This document shows, in pieces, positions 42,012 through 52,722 of a stretch of DNA of 64,000 nucleotides. Position 1 is the first letter of the stretch, and each line of letters begins with the position of its first letter. The stretch lies in contig OW203747.1 of assembly GCA_934045075.1 (NCBI GenBank), forward strand, positions 12,677,894 through 12,741,893. Reading direction: 5' to 3'. A model generated the notes under the pieces. It was not told where the DNA came from. It saw only the letters and a program-made list of their open reading frames with translations, and did no database searches. Both the position numbers and the translations under genes were made by a program. The stretch comes from Yponomeuta sedellus. Taxonomy: Eukaryota > Arthropoda > Insecta > Lepidoptera > Yponomeutidae.

Positions 42012-42350
42012 GATATCAACCCTTCGTATGTCCCCACTGCTGGGGTACGTCTCTTCCTATACCGCAGGATGGTTAGGCCATACTCCACCACGGGGGCCAA
42101 GTCCGGGTTGGTGGCGGATTGTAAGGCAGTGGCGGTCCTCACTGTCAGAAGTTATCAAGTCACCCATAACTGCCGGTACATGACAGCCGGCGCCAACGGC
42201 TTAACCTGCCTAGCAAAGCACGGAAACGCTCGGAAGAATTACCACTAGCGGTAGTCACAGGATGGCCTGCCATTCAGCACCTGACCGCGCCTGTTGTTGC
42301 TTAACCCAAGTGATTGATTCCAATCACTCGTTTCCACTAGGCCACGAGCG
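42012..42350 (-). repeat. 5S-SINE copy, near full length
   Basis: From TATCAACCCTTCGTATGTCC to CACTAGGCCACGAGCGC. A short deletion near 42160 relative to other copies. Confidence 0.75.
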
Positions 42351-42467
42351 CAACTAGATTTTGAATTGAGAATTTCGCTAAGTAAATACTTAACTAACGT
42401 ATTTACACACTTAACTACTTAAGTACATACTTAACTTACTTAAGTGACGCAAATTACTTCAGCCACA

Positions 42468-42640
42468 TGTCGCTGCCTGTACGGAATACAGAGAGTATTG
42501 AAAAGAGGTTCGAAATTTCACTGATGCCGGTAAGTCACCTATTAGCTCAGTTGGGAGAGCGCTGGCACGGTTAGCCAGAGGTCGCGGGTTCGAATCCCGG
42601 CATAGGTGGAATTTTTAGCCTCTAAATAGGTTTTTAAAAT
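42468..42640 (+). repeat. SINE-A copy, normal orientation
   Basis: GTCGCTGCCTGTACGGAATA, TTTCACTGATGCCGGTAAG, TTAGCTCAGTTGGGAGAGCG, GGGTTCGAATCCC, TTTTTAGCCTCTAAATAGG. Ends at TTTTTAAA. Confidence 0.75.
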
Positions 42641-42764
42641 ACTTAACTGCAGTGCTGTCTCTTGGAATTTCCCAGACAAGACCACGACAGAACCTTACTT
42701 AAGTAGGTATTTACTTAGTGAAATTCTCAATTCAGAAACTGGCCTTTTATGTAACACATGACTA

Positions 42765-43312
42765 ATAGTTATAGACATAGCTCAGAGAATCAGCAAGCCG
42801 AAGTGGCAGTGGGCTGGCCATATCTCCCGAAGAACCGACAACCGTTAGAGTAAACGTATGTTCTTGAGTGGAGACTGAAAATAAGCGACAAAGAGAGAGT
42901 TAATTCGCCCCGTTCATATTTGATCAGCCGAAGTGGCAGTGGGCTGGCTATATCTGCCGAAGAACCGACAACCGTTGGAGTAAACGTATGTTCTTGAGTG
43001 GAGACTGAAAATAAGCGACAAAGAGAGAGTTAACTCGCCTCGTTCATATTTGATCAGCCGAAGTGGCAGTGGGCTGGCCATATCTCCCGAAGAACCGACA
43101 ACCGTTGGAGTAAACGTATGTTCTTGAGTGGAGACCGCGACTCGACAAACTTAGTGTAGGACGCCCTCCGACCAGGTGGTACGACGATCTGCGAAAAACT
43201 GACTGCAGATGCTGGATGCGGCAAGCTGAAGACAGGGCGCTATGGCGCTCATTAGGGGAGGGCTATGTCCAGCAGTGGACTGCATAATATAGCCTGAAGA
43301 AGAAGAAGATGA
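42765..43312 (+). mobile_element. RTE-like LINE fragment with 130-bp tandem amplification
   Basis: The LINE segment CCGAAGTGGCAGTGGGCTGG to TTCTTGAGTGGAGA (about 72 bp) is present three times at a period of exactly 130 bp (GAGTGGAGA at 42867, 42997 and 43127). The first two are followed by the foreign 58-bp segment of 40771-40828. The third continues into normal LINE sequence (CCGCGACTCGACAAAC ... CAGCAGTGGACTGCATAAT) and a GAAGAAGAAGA tail. Confidence 0.85.
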
Positions 43313-43739
43313 TGACTAATAGTAAAACTGTGCTTAAAGAATAGTTCATAAGCTATTTAGAATAGTTCATCTTCCAAGGGACACTTTCATTAATTGCGGA
43401 TTCCATTTCTATTCCCCCCTTTGGTTCGTAAAGTGTTATAAAATAATTCCGACGTTTAAATCAATTTGGTTGGCGTTTCCAGTTGTGGCTACCTGTGGAG
43501 TTTAATGTACTGGGAGCATAACCGGTATGAATTGCAGGTTTGGTAATACGAGAAATAAATAAACAAGTAATTGCCTACTCTGTGTCATGTCGATATAATG
43601 TTTTAGTGTAAGTAGAGCATATGTGTACTTATTACCAACTAAGCAAAAAGACTCACAGATAAATTATTGTTCCGTATCCTGTGTTCATCTCGAATGTTTT
43701 TAATGTCCAAAACTCGAAATAATGTTTTATGTGTTTAGT
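43313..43739. other. Nothing recognised
   Basis: No feature. Confidence 0.4.
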
Positions 43740-43905
43740 ATATAAGTGTAAGGCATCCGCTGAAAATCAGCGCCGTGGCTCAACCATGGCATAAAGCTGA
43801 GCGGAGACCTTTTTGGTACATACCTATACGTGTTAAGTTTTATGTGAAGTTTGTCTTACTGTAATTTTATGTGCCAAATAAAGATTATTCTATTCTATTC
43901 TAAAT
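43740..43905 (+). mobile_element. LINE 3' end
   Basis: CATCCGCTGAAAATCAGCGC, GTGGCTCAACCATGGC, AAGCTGAGCGGAGACC, then TGTGCCAAATAAAGATTATT and a CTATTCTATTC tail. Confidence 0.6.
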
Positions 43906-44106
43906 AAAAAAACTGTCTATACGCAGAGCTCTCATGTCTGCATCCCAGTGGGGTAATTTGAAACCAGGATTGAAAAATATTACTTTCACTTGAATTTTGT
44001 AACTATCCTCGGCTATCGAGATATATAGCCTAGCTAGTTTCACTTCAGAATAAAAAGGGCTGAATACATAAAGAAAATAAAAAAATATTCATAAAATATT
44101 GATAAA

Positions 44107-44480
44107 AAGCGCTCGTGGCCTAGTCAAACCGAGTGATTGGAATCAATCACTTGAGTTAAGCAACAATAGGCGCGGTGAGGTGCAGGATAGGTGACGGTCC
44201 CGTGACTGCCGGTAGTGGCATTTTTCCGAGCGCTTTCGTGCTTTGCAAGGTACGTTAAACCGTTATTGCCGGCTGTCATGTAATGACTGTCGTTAATCCA
44301 TGTCAGGCCTTATGGGGGGGGGGGGGGGGGGCTTGATAACTTTTGACAGTATGGCCCGTCACTGTCTTATAATGCTGTACCAACCCGGACTTAGCCCCCG
44401 TGGTGGAGTATGACCGAACCTTCCTGCGATGCAGCAATAGACCCGTGCCCCAGCGGTGGGGACGTACATTGATATTGAGT
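44107..44480 (+). repeat. 5S-SINE copy with G18 tract
   Basis: GCGCTCGTGGCCTAGTC, TTAAGCAACAATAGGCGCGG, GTGCAGGATAGGTGACGG ... GCCCCAGCGGTGGGGACG. Where other copies have TATGGGCGGCTTG this one has a run of 18 G (44314-44331). Confidence 0.8.
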
Positions 44481-44539
44481 ATCGTATAGAATTCTTAAAC
44501 TGTAACATTTTTTCATTGGGGTGGGTTAGGTTTTACTTT

Positions 44540-44870
44540 TTTTTGTATGTATAGCCTATAAACGTCCCATAATACAGGGGACAGGCGTCTCAGAGAGAGA
44601 AAGAGATAGAGAGAGAGAGAGAGAGTATGGGCTTAATTACCACTCCTGCCCATCGCGGATTGGCAATTTCAAGCGCTGAGGTATTTTGAACACATCAGAC
44701 CCTCAAATAGCTACTACAACTTTACAAATGTACGTAACTTAAAAAGTAAAGTCATTGGTACATGCCTGATGCTAACCCAATAGACACAGGTTTCCTCACG
44801 ACGTTTTCCTTTACAGTTAGCATGTGGTATTGTTACTATAAGTTCACGCTCGTATCTCGAGGTTTAATGC
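44540..44870 (-). repeat. SINE-C, inverted, with GA run
   Basis: TATAGCCTATAAACGTCCC, (GA)n at 44598-44626, GGGCTTAATTACCAC, GGATTGGCAATTTCAAGCGC, then a rearranged order: ACTTTACAAATGTACGTAAC before GGTTTCCTCACGACG. Confidence 0.6.
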
Positions 44871-45029
44871 AAAGTTTACGTCCCGCGACGGAAGAGCTGC
44901 TATCAAGTTTCCGGAAACTAATTTGGCCAAAACACTTAGCTCCGCCAAATGCGGAAAGAGCATTCGAGCTGTTGGAATGACAAGCGAGAGTGATAAAAAC
45001 AAAGTCATTGGTACATAATCCAGATTTTC

Positions 45030-45402
45030 GTCATCATCAACCCATTATGTCCCCATCGAGGGGCACGGGTCTCTTCCCTAAGGAAGGTGTAGGCCGTACT
45101 CCACCACGGGGGCCAAGTCCAGATTGGTGGAGGCTTGCAAGACTAGTGGCTGGTCTTACTGTCAGAAGTTTTCAAGCCGCCCTAAGGCCTCTGACTTGGT
45201 TTAACGACTGCAATCTATCGACGGCAGCCGGCACCAACTGCTTAACTTGCCTTGCGAAGCACGGAAGCGTTCGGAAAATACGCCACTAGCGTTTGTTATG
45301 ACTGTCTGTGGACGGTCACCCATCCATGCACTGAACGCGCCTTAGTTTGTTAACCTTCGTGATTGCTTAGGCTACCGGGCAACCGGGCCTACGAGCGATT
45401 TA
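45030..45402 (-). repeat. 5S-SINE subfamily 2, full length
   Basis: + strand from CATCATCAACCCATTATGTC to GGGCCTACGAGCG. Read on the - strand, the head has AACAAACTAAGGCGCG, TTCAGTGCATGGATGGGTGA, CCGTCC, again following the 5S rRNA internal region. Confidence 0.8.
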
Positions 45403-46105
45403 GTTTTTCATAGTTTATTGCACACGAAACATTCAGCAGGACATTACATAAGAAATAACTTGCACAAAGGCGAGCTTATCACTGAAAGAGATTTCTTCCA
45501 CCATACCTTCCAGAGTCGGAGAAGCAGTAAAAAACGGGTCTATATGCGTGTACAACATATACTACCTAAATATTGAATAACCTACCTAACTATGGAAGAA
45601 ATTAATATTTCATAATATTTGTAAATTCAGGATTCTTACCACTGTTCATTTTATAGGTTATGTTTGAACCGGGTATTGAACCTGAGTTTAGTGGCTTAGT
45701 TTTGTACGAATTCTTTGAATTATCATGATAAAGTTCACGACAATAGTTTCCGCTGTGGATGCTTCTCCTTTCAATGCCAAACAGCGGCCGCTTTTGCTGT
45801 CGCTATCTAGACGTTTGTGCAAGAGAAATATAAATTCTGCTGATTTCGCTCGCCACTTTTTTGCCTCTTTGGTTCAATTCCCAACGCAATGCTCTAGCTG
45901 TGTCCGCGATTTCGTCCGTGTTTTGAATTTTTGCCGTACAGATTCAATTAAATTTTATTTCAAAGTAAAGAATTTTCATTCTGTTTGCTGAACGTCAATT
46001 TACAATGTAAAATGAAAGTGAAAACCGCTGCCTTCAGGCCAGTTTAGGGGAGAAAAGGCAGCTGGAAGAAAAACTCCTCTCTGACCTTCGCGACTTGAAA
46101 ACACT
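45403..46105. other. Unassigned; LINE-like piece at 45475-45545
   Basis: 45475-45545 (CTTATCACTGAAAGAGATTT, CAGAGTCGGAGAAGCAG) resembles the foldback at 13562. An 88-codon ORF (45725-45991) shows no motif. Confidence 0.35.
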
Positions 46106-46109
46106 GTTA

Positions 46110-46345
46110 GAATATTTTCGGGGCTTAATCGCGTAGTAATTTATTGCAATTTTACCTCGACGTTTCGACGACGTTACAGTCATCGTGGTCACGAGAAGAC
46201 TGATGGCTGGTACCCTTTCTCATCTTCGGTCAGACTACCCTCAATCAGCCATTACAAAGCACTATTAGGGTTGCGACAGACGAACGAACGGGTACCAGCC
46301 ATCAGTCTTCTCGTGACCACGATGACTGTAACGTCGTCGGAGTGA
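46110..46345. mobile_element. Foldback copy of the Penelope-like 3' region
   Basis: Arms of about 50 bp: CGACGACGTTACAGTCATCG ... GGCTGGTACCC (about 46161-46211) and GGGTACCAGCCATCAGTC ... GTAACGTCGTCG (about 46290-46340). The left part continues as at 36990 (GAATATTTTCGGGGCTTAAT, TTACCTCGACGTTTCG). Confidence 0.75.
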
Positions 46346-46379
46346 TGTATCTGTTACGTAGTAACTATTATCTAATCTG

Positions 46380-46620
46380 TGGGGTTGGGGATCGCAGTTG
46401 GGTGGAATTCTACTGCGGGGGGCGCTGCGGCCCACCCCCCGGTTTGTGTCCCTTAGTCGCCTTTTACGACACCTAGGGGAAGAATTTGGGTTGGTGCTAT
46501 TCTCTAGGCCGACACCACACAGCCACGAGTGGTCTCAGTTCGGGTGTATTTTCATGTTTTAGACGTCCTTGTCTGGTTACCGTTGTACAGCGTATCCTAG
46601 TTTGGGACCAGTTCAAGTGA
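46380..46620 (-). mobile_element. LINE fragment (reverse) and SINE-G scrap
   Basis: GGGGTTGGGGATCGCAG, GTGTCCCTTAGTCGCC, TTTACGACACCTAGGGG: reverse of 5480-5600. 46545-46615 (TTCGGGTGTATTTTCATG, GTATCCTAGTTTGGGACC) matches the SINE-G body at 58555. Confidence 0.5.
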
Positions 46621-47099
46621 TTTTGATGTAGATAGATAAATAAAATGTTCCTTATTGCATGTACACCACGAATTACATAAGATACTTAAAAAGTAACAGT
46701 ACAGTACAAGGGGCGGCCTTATTAGTAAAAGAAAATGTTATTATTATTATTATATGACCTCTGAAATGGCTTATGATGGATGTTTACTCTGTTGCAAATA
46801 ATCTAATTGTGTCACACATGATTTTCCCCCGAGATAACGAACTGATCGTGTGTAGAATTAATCTGCAAACTTGCACCACGTGTCTTCCTGTCAACCTATC
46901 AACGTCCACAACCACAAAGACCCTCAGCTCAAACTAAAACCACTGAACTAGAGATCACCAGAAACTACAGCAAGGCAAGATGCGATCTAACTTACACGAA
47001 ACTTCACAACAGTTGAAGGTGTGCTTAGCTTTCAGTCTAGTTAAACCCAGTTGCGAGTTTACTGTTAACTCCCGCGTTAACTGGCTAGTTAACTAATGC
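46621..47099. other. LINE tail at 46625-46685, otherwise unassigned
   Basis: GTAGATAGATAAATAAAATG, CACGAATTACATAAG: a reversed LINE tail. No gene. Confidence 0.4.
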
Positions 47100-48130
47100 A
47101 CCTGCGGGATACCTGTACGCTTAGCGTGGTCCGCTCGAGAAACGCCCTTTTCTATGCAAAAATGTCAGTTTCTCTATCGAGTTCGAGATGTGCCCGAGAT
47201 GTCTCGACTTTAGCATGGCCATCGCTATCGAGATAGAGAAGACCGAGACATGTCTACAAGCATTAGCATTGTGACGCTGCCGAGATAATTTCGGTCGAGA
47301 TAGACACTAATTTTGACATATGCGACCGACACATGTCTGGTACCCACGAAGGTGAAGACAAGACCTCGAGAGCATATATTTGAGCATATAGAAAAATTGC
47401 AAATTCTTGAAATGTTTTTTTTTTTTGTTCTTGCTGTAATAGATATATTTTGTGTTGATAATGGATTGTTGACTTAAATAAATAAGACTTGGTTCATCAA
47501 TAGTCATCATGCCTAGAGGGTGGCGCAATCATTTGCTCTTCAATTCTTTTCTATGGCACCCCTTAATATGTTTTTCACGAAAGTTCGTTATCAACCCTTG
47601 TATGTCCCCACTGCTGGGGCACGGGTCTCTTCCTGCATCGCAGGAAGGTTAGGCCATACTCCACCACGGGGGCCAAGTCCGGGTTGGTGGACGATTGTAA
47701 GACAGTGGCGGGTCTTACTGTCAGAAGTTATCAAGCCGCCCATAAGGCCTCGAAATTCACGAAAGTAAAAATTTGAAATTACGCGCTGTAACGAAAATGA
47801 CGTGAACGCGTTTTGTTACTATTATTGTATCGCGCGCACACTAAAAAAATTAATGGTTCCGATTAGATGCTTGCGTCGGAACGAAACGCGGTTCTTAACT
47901 TTCTTGTGATTTTCGGCTATCGGTAAAAACCGATAGGCAAAAAAAAACAACACTCTTATTTAATATGGCAATAATAACTTTTTGATAGACAAGACCGCAC
48001 TCTTCGGGCTATCTCGAGCGATCTCGAGTCTCGGTTGCCATGTTGGGACTTTAGACTTGGCAAATCTCTCACTCGACATCGAGAGAGAGTCAAAACGTCC
48101 ATGCTAACCGAACTGACGTCTCTGTTAGTT
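47100..48130. mobile_element. TIR-type DNA element copy 2, split by a SINE
   Basis: 47110-47475 (GTACGCTTAGCGTGGTCCGC, GACCGAGACATGTCTACAA, GTTCTTGCTGTAATAG) and 47970-48115 (AGACAAGACCGCACTCTT, TCGAGTCTCGG, GAGAGAGAGTCAAAACG, CATGCTAACCG) match the two halves at 10440-11330. A truncated 5S-SINE (47587-47755) lies between. No transposase frame. Confidence 0.5.
47587..47755 (-). repeat. 5S-SINE 3' half
   Basis: TTATCAACCCTTGTATGTCC to CCGCCCATAAGGCCTC; cut before the head. Confidence 0.75.
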
Positions 48131-48794
48131 ACGGGTGACGTCAACAGTTAAGTCGGAAGACGTCGGTTAATGACGTGTTAGTTACTGAGTTAGTTAGACC
48201 TGAGATTTCAGTACTTTGGAACGTTGTATAACTTTTATATTTAATAATAAACTCTGGAACGACTTTAGGTGTGGTTTTACTTGTAGATTAGTATGTTCTT
48301 AGTAATATTAAAACAGAAAAACTGAATAAAACAACGGATAAGCAGGTAAAAAGTCAGATCTGGTCAAAGGGTAAAGTAGTAGTGATGAAAAATGAGGGAA
48401 ATCGAATTATGTGTGACGTACATAATTTAAATATTTGAAAATGATAGATAGAAAAAGAAATAAAAATGGTGTGAAGAGGTTTGCACCGTTACAACTTGAC
48501 CTCACAGTTGGGCCATTGTAGGTAGTGTAGCGCTGTAGTTATTGATACTCTAGATTAGCAACAATACTCTCTTTTTATTATCTTTTTTGTCGCCAAAACC
48601 TAACCTAGCTGCGAGTCTCAACACGACCGACACCTACATAAACAAAACGTAACGATATTCTTCAAATAATGCAAACCCTTCCTAGACGGCTACGCCAGCC
48701 GGCTACTATAAAGAAGTATCGTTACAGTACGTAGCAAGTGCGGAGGTATGCGAATGCCTTAGACGCTAGGGTTTCCTCGCAATGTGTGGTACAG
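48131..48794. other. Unassigned sequence
   Basis: 48475-48500 carries AAGAGGTTTGCACCGTTAC, shared with 4273. 48740-48795 is a SINE-C scrap (GGTTTCCTCGCAATG). Confidence 0.35.
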
Positions 48795-48985
48795 GTTTTC
48801 CAACTGAGCGCCTCAGCGGCATCAGTGAAATTTCGAACCTTTCGCCCATTGGCTCAGTTGGAAAGAGCGCTGGCACGGATAGCCAGAGGTCGCAGGTTCG
48901 AATCCCGGCATGGGTGGAATTTTTACCCTCTAAATAGGTTTTTAAAATTGTCCTTAGCACGGGTTAGTGCATTAAAAATAAAAAA
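48795..48985 (+). repeat. SINE-A copy with normal body-tail order
   Basis: GGCATCAGTGAAATTTCG, TTGGCTCAGTTGGAAAGAGC, CAGGTTCGAATCCC, then AATAGGTTTTTAAAATTGTC and CTTAGCACGGGTTAGTGCA, ending ATTAAAAATAAAAAAATA. It shows that body and tail belong to one element in this order. Confidence 0.8.
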
Positions 48986-49188
48986 ATATATAATACGAAA
49001 ATGCTTAACACGGCGGCGGTTTATCGTGTACTGACTTGAAAGTGACATATGTATTGAAATTGCTGATTAGGGAATTAAGGGAATTTAAAAGTACTAACCA
49101 GCTGCAAAAGAAATTATACTATTCCAACAAGAACGAAAATATGGAAAGCATTAGACTGGGGTAAGCCATAAAATCGCTCCAGGCATAG
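48986..49188. other. Nothing recognised
   Basis: No feature. Confidence 0.4.
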
Positions 49189-49553
49189 AAGCGCTCGTGG
49201 CCTAGGCGAACCGAGTGATTGGAATCAATCACTTGGTTAAGCAACAACAGGCGCGGTCAGGTACGGGATGGGTGAGCATACCGCGACTACCGCTAGTGGC
49301 ATTTTTTCGAGCGCTTCCGTGCTTCGCAAGGCACGTTATGCCGTTGGTGCCAGCTGTCATATAATGGCAGTCGTTAAGCCATGTTAGAGGCCTTATGGGC
49401 GGCTTGATAACTTCTTACAGTAAGCCCCGCCACTGTCTTACAATCCTCCCCCAACCCGGACTTGGCCCCCGTGGTGGAGTATGTCCTAACCTTCCTGCGA
49501 TGCAGGAAGAGACCCGTGCCCCAGCAGTGGGGACATACAAGGGTTGATAACGA
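49189..49553 (+). repeat. 5S-SINE copy, full length
   Basis: GCGCTCGTGGCCTAGGCG, TTAAGCAACAACAGGCGCGG, TACGGGATGGGTGAGC, body, end GGGGACATACAAGGGTTGAT. With 17316-17673 one of the cleanest copies. Confidence 0.85.
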
Positions 49554-50083
49554 AGCCATAAAATAATTGCAGTGCTGAAAAGACCTTTAAAGAAAATAAT
49601 GGCGGTTATTTCCAAGTAGTACTTGACATAACAATAATAGAGCTCCGTGTTGTACGAAGGAGACGGTCGGCGTTACTTGAAATAACCTAGTTTTCACGGG
49701 CTAAATAAAATGGAGCCAAGCGTAAGCACAGCTTTGACGCCGCGGGTTCTGTAAGTGCCATTTGACCGTAGAAGAGATGACATGTTTTAACATAGTCTTC
49801 ATCCAATTTTGTATGACAATTTGTGCTGTTCTTTGTCACAATATATGCACAGTATGGAGATATATATTTACGTTAAATTACGTTAAAAGGTACAAATTTG
49901 TTTCAAAGATGCAATGAAGATGTCTCTGTAAATATTTTTTTTGATTCTTTTATTGTTTAATTTGGCAAATAAACAATTGTATTTTTTCGAAAGAAAAATG
50001 TCTCGTGTTTAATGGCGATACGTTACACATTCAGTGGTATCATTCTGTTAAGACAAAAGCTTACAAAATGATAAAGATCTGAC
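49554..50083. other. Nothing recognised
   Basis: AT-rich; no gene. Confidence 0.4.
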
Positions 50084-50291
50084 TTTGATAGATCTTACTA
50101 TTTTTATTTTTAATGCACTAACCCGTGCTAAGGACAATTTCAAAAACCTATTTAGAGGCCAAAAACGGCACGGATGATGATTTCGGAATCGGACGCAACC
50201 TCTGGCACTGATAGCCAGAGGTTGCGGGTTCGAATCCCGGCATGGGTGGAATTTTTGGCCTCTAAATAGGTTTTTGAATTTGATAGATCTT
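50084..50291. mobile_element. SINE-A, head-to-head insertion with 13-bp target duplication
   Basis: TTTGATAGATCTT occurs at 50084-50096 and 50279-50291. Between them: inverted tail (CTATTTTTATTTTTAATGC, GCTAAGGACAATTTC), an inverted start of body (AAAAACCTATTTAGAGGCC), a scrambled centre, then the body in + orientation (GGGTTCGAATCCCGGC, TTTTTGGCCTCTAAATAGG). Confidence 0.85.
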
Positions 50292-51941
50292 TTGAACACA
50301 TTGACGTGACGGATCCCTCACAGTCCATAGCAGCACAGTACAGCTCATGCCCTTGACTCGATTGTCTAGCTCTGTAAACCGGTTCTAACTTTACTATGAA
50401 GTGCGTATTCTACCTGTGACCTAGGTCACAGGCTGCGTCAAGTGTGGCAGTCGCCATCAACCATATTGTAAACATTTCTTAGAAATAAACTTTCAACGCG
50501 CCGTGAAGTATTTGTAAGGACAAAGAAGTATCCATGGAAAAGTGTTTGCTTCACTGATACCCAACTAACCGACACTACCGCCATTATATCGCAGTGCTGG
50601 AAACTTAACGAATGTTTAGTTAGAATAGTGACGTTGTGTCTACTTGAATCATGATAAAAATGATATACCCCAGCGACAGGAAATGCAAACGAGAGACCAC
50701 GCATGCAAACACGTCTGCGGACTTGAGTGTTCAATAAATTGTTAAGATTGATGTGCTAACGACTATACGTGCGCTGCAAAAGCTAGGGTTAAAATGTTCT
50801 CGTTTTTTTTAAAAATGTTCTCGTTTTTTTTAAAAATGTTCTCGTTTTAATTTAGAAAAAAATTGTCCCACGGAACCCCAAAGGAACACTACAACGCATC
50901 CTACCACCCACTACACGTCCGCTCCAGACACGTTTCCAATTCGAAACGGAACCCGCACGGTTTAATTTGCACGCCAGTGTACGTGCGGTTAGGGCTTGCA
51001 GTATTTGCCCATTTTCACTATTCGAATATTATAGTAGCAATTCCAATTTTTCAAAGCAAATCATTTTGTTTTAACTTTTGCTGCTACGAAGAAAATGGTT
51101 CTTATTTCCTCCTAAGATTTATCTTTGTTAAGATAAACATTAACCTTCACTTTTTAATTTTCTTTCTGTGCTAGCGGTGTTGATGTACTAAAAGGTTAGT
51201 GAAAGGATTTTCAACTTCTATAAAAACCTGGGCTATTCTGAAATTGTTGCAGCAGTCCCATTAGAAATATTTGACGAAAAAGTGCCAGAAAATAAGGTAA
51301 TTGACGAGTTGGCAGTCTCTCTGATCTTGTCCATACCGCTGGCAGCAACGTTGAAAGCCGTTCGAAAATTTTGTTCCAAACTCGTTCATTATTCGAATAA
51401 CTCGAATCCCTAAATACCTGAAAACAGCGTGCGTGCAGCAATTACTACTACCTACCTCTCCGTGATAGTAGTAGCGAAGTGAGATTCATAATCATCCGCC
51501 CATCGCGTCATCATCAGCACACTGCTGCCCACTACTGGGTATACACTGCTGAACTTTATCCCCCAAATCCCATCGCTCACGGTCCCTTGCTATCCGCATC
51601 CACGGACCTCGAGTTTATGTTATGATTAATTCGAAAATATTCGAAAAAAACGAACATTCGAGCATTCGATGTCCAAGCACTAGGCGCGGCGCAATATCGA
51701 ACCGACACTTGTTGCCCAGTCTGCGAGCCTTACATTTGCATTTAGGGCCCGGGCAGATGCGGGCGTTGGGAAAGTATTGACTCAGATAGATGGGTAAACT
51801 ATTCGTTTGCATTTTCACACTCGCGTAACACCACAGAACAAAAAATTGTTATTTACGATACTAGGCCGGTAAGTTGATGGTTACAAACGAGTTGAGAATA
51901 TATAATCGTCGCGGGCTTACCGTAGTCACGAGGTTGTAAAC
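50292..51941. other. Long unassigned stretch
   Basis: Includes a 21-bp tandem repeat (TGTTCTCG, eight T, five A) three times at 50792-50848, and a LINE-like scrap near 51510-51600 (ATCATCAGCACACTGCTGCC). ORFs 50438-50734, 50863-51174 and 51211-51441 carry no motif I recognise. If the surrounding gene model is right, this is intron. Confidence 0.4.
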
Positions 51942-52106
51942 ATCAATCCGCACGATTAGGTATATTATTATTTTTAATGCACTAACCCGAGTCGCCCATT
52001 AGCTCAGTTGGAAAAAGCGCTGGCACGGATACCCATGCCGGGATTCGAATCCCGGCATGGGTGGAATTTATAGCCACTAAATAGGTTTTTAAAATCAATC
52101 CCCACG
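51942..52106. mobile_element. SINE-A, head-to-head insertion with 13-bp near-duplication
   Basis: ATCAATCCGCACG (51942-51954) and ATCAATCCCCACG (52094-52106) differ at one base. Between them: inverted tail (TTATTTTTAATGCACTAACC), body in + orientation with an internal palindrome CCCATGCCGGGATTCGAATC, and end TAGCCACTAAATAGG. Confidence 0.75.
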
Positions 52107-52149
52107 TTTATCGTACAACGTTTTTCAACACAATAAGTCGTTTTAAGCA

Positions 52150-52722
52150 CACGATATCAACCCTTGTATGTCCCCACTGCTGGGGCACGGGTCTCTTCCT
52201 GCATCGCAGGAAGTTTAGGCCTATAGGGTAGAGCGTGTGATCATGCTCTTCCACTGTAAAGGGAAATTTCCCGCCAGGCAGATCGTATGCCTGGGGACGG
52301 CCGGTCCAACTATTGTTAGTTGGACATTGTATATATGGTATGTCATTGAAACACTTTGATTGCGCGATGCAGGGAGTGTTGGAGTTTGTAGTGCGCGCGC
52401 AGAGTTGCCATGCGCTCGCCACAGGCCATACTCCACCACGGGGGCCAAGTCCTGGTTGGTGGAGGGTTGTAAGACAGTGGCGGGTCTTACTGTCAGAAGT
52501 TATCAAGCCGCCCATGAGGCCTCTGAGATGGCTTATCGACTGCCATTACATTACAGCCGGCACCAACGGCTTAACGTGCCTTGCGAAGCACGGAAGCGCT
52601 CGGCAAAATGCCACTAGTGGTATTCACAGGACAGTCACCCATCATGCACCTTACCGCGCCTGTTGTTGCTTAACTCAAGTGATTGATTCCAATCGCTCGG
52701 TTCGACTAGGCCACGAGCGCTT
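52150..52722 (-). repeat. 5S-SINE copy interrupted by a 200-bp insert
   Basis: ATCAACCCTTGTATGTCCCC ... GCATCGCAGGAAGTTTAGGCC, then the insert, then AGGCCATACTCCACCACGG ... GGCCACGAGCGCTTC. AGGCC is present on both sides of the insert. Confidence 0.8.
52222..52424. mobile_element. Insert made of serial small hairpins
   Basis: Between the two AGGCC words lie GAGCGTGTGATCATGCTC, GGGAAATTTCCC, GCCAGGCAGATCGTATGCCT plus GG, and TCCAACTATTGTTAGTTGGA, each self-complementary, then CATTGTATATATGGTATGTC and a GC-rich end. No terminal inverted repeat and no A-tail. Class unknown. Confidence 0.5.
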
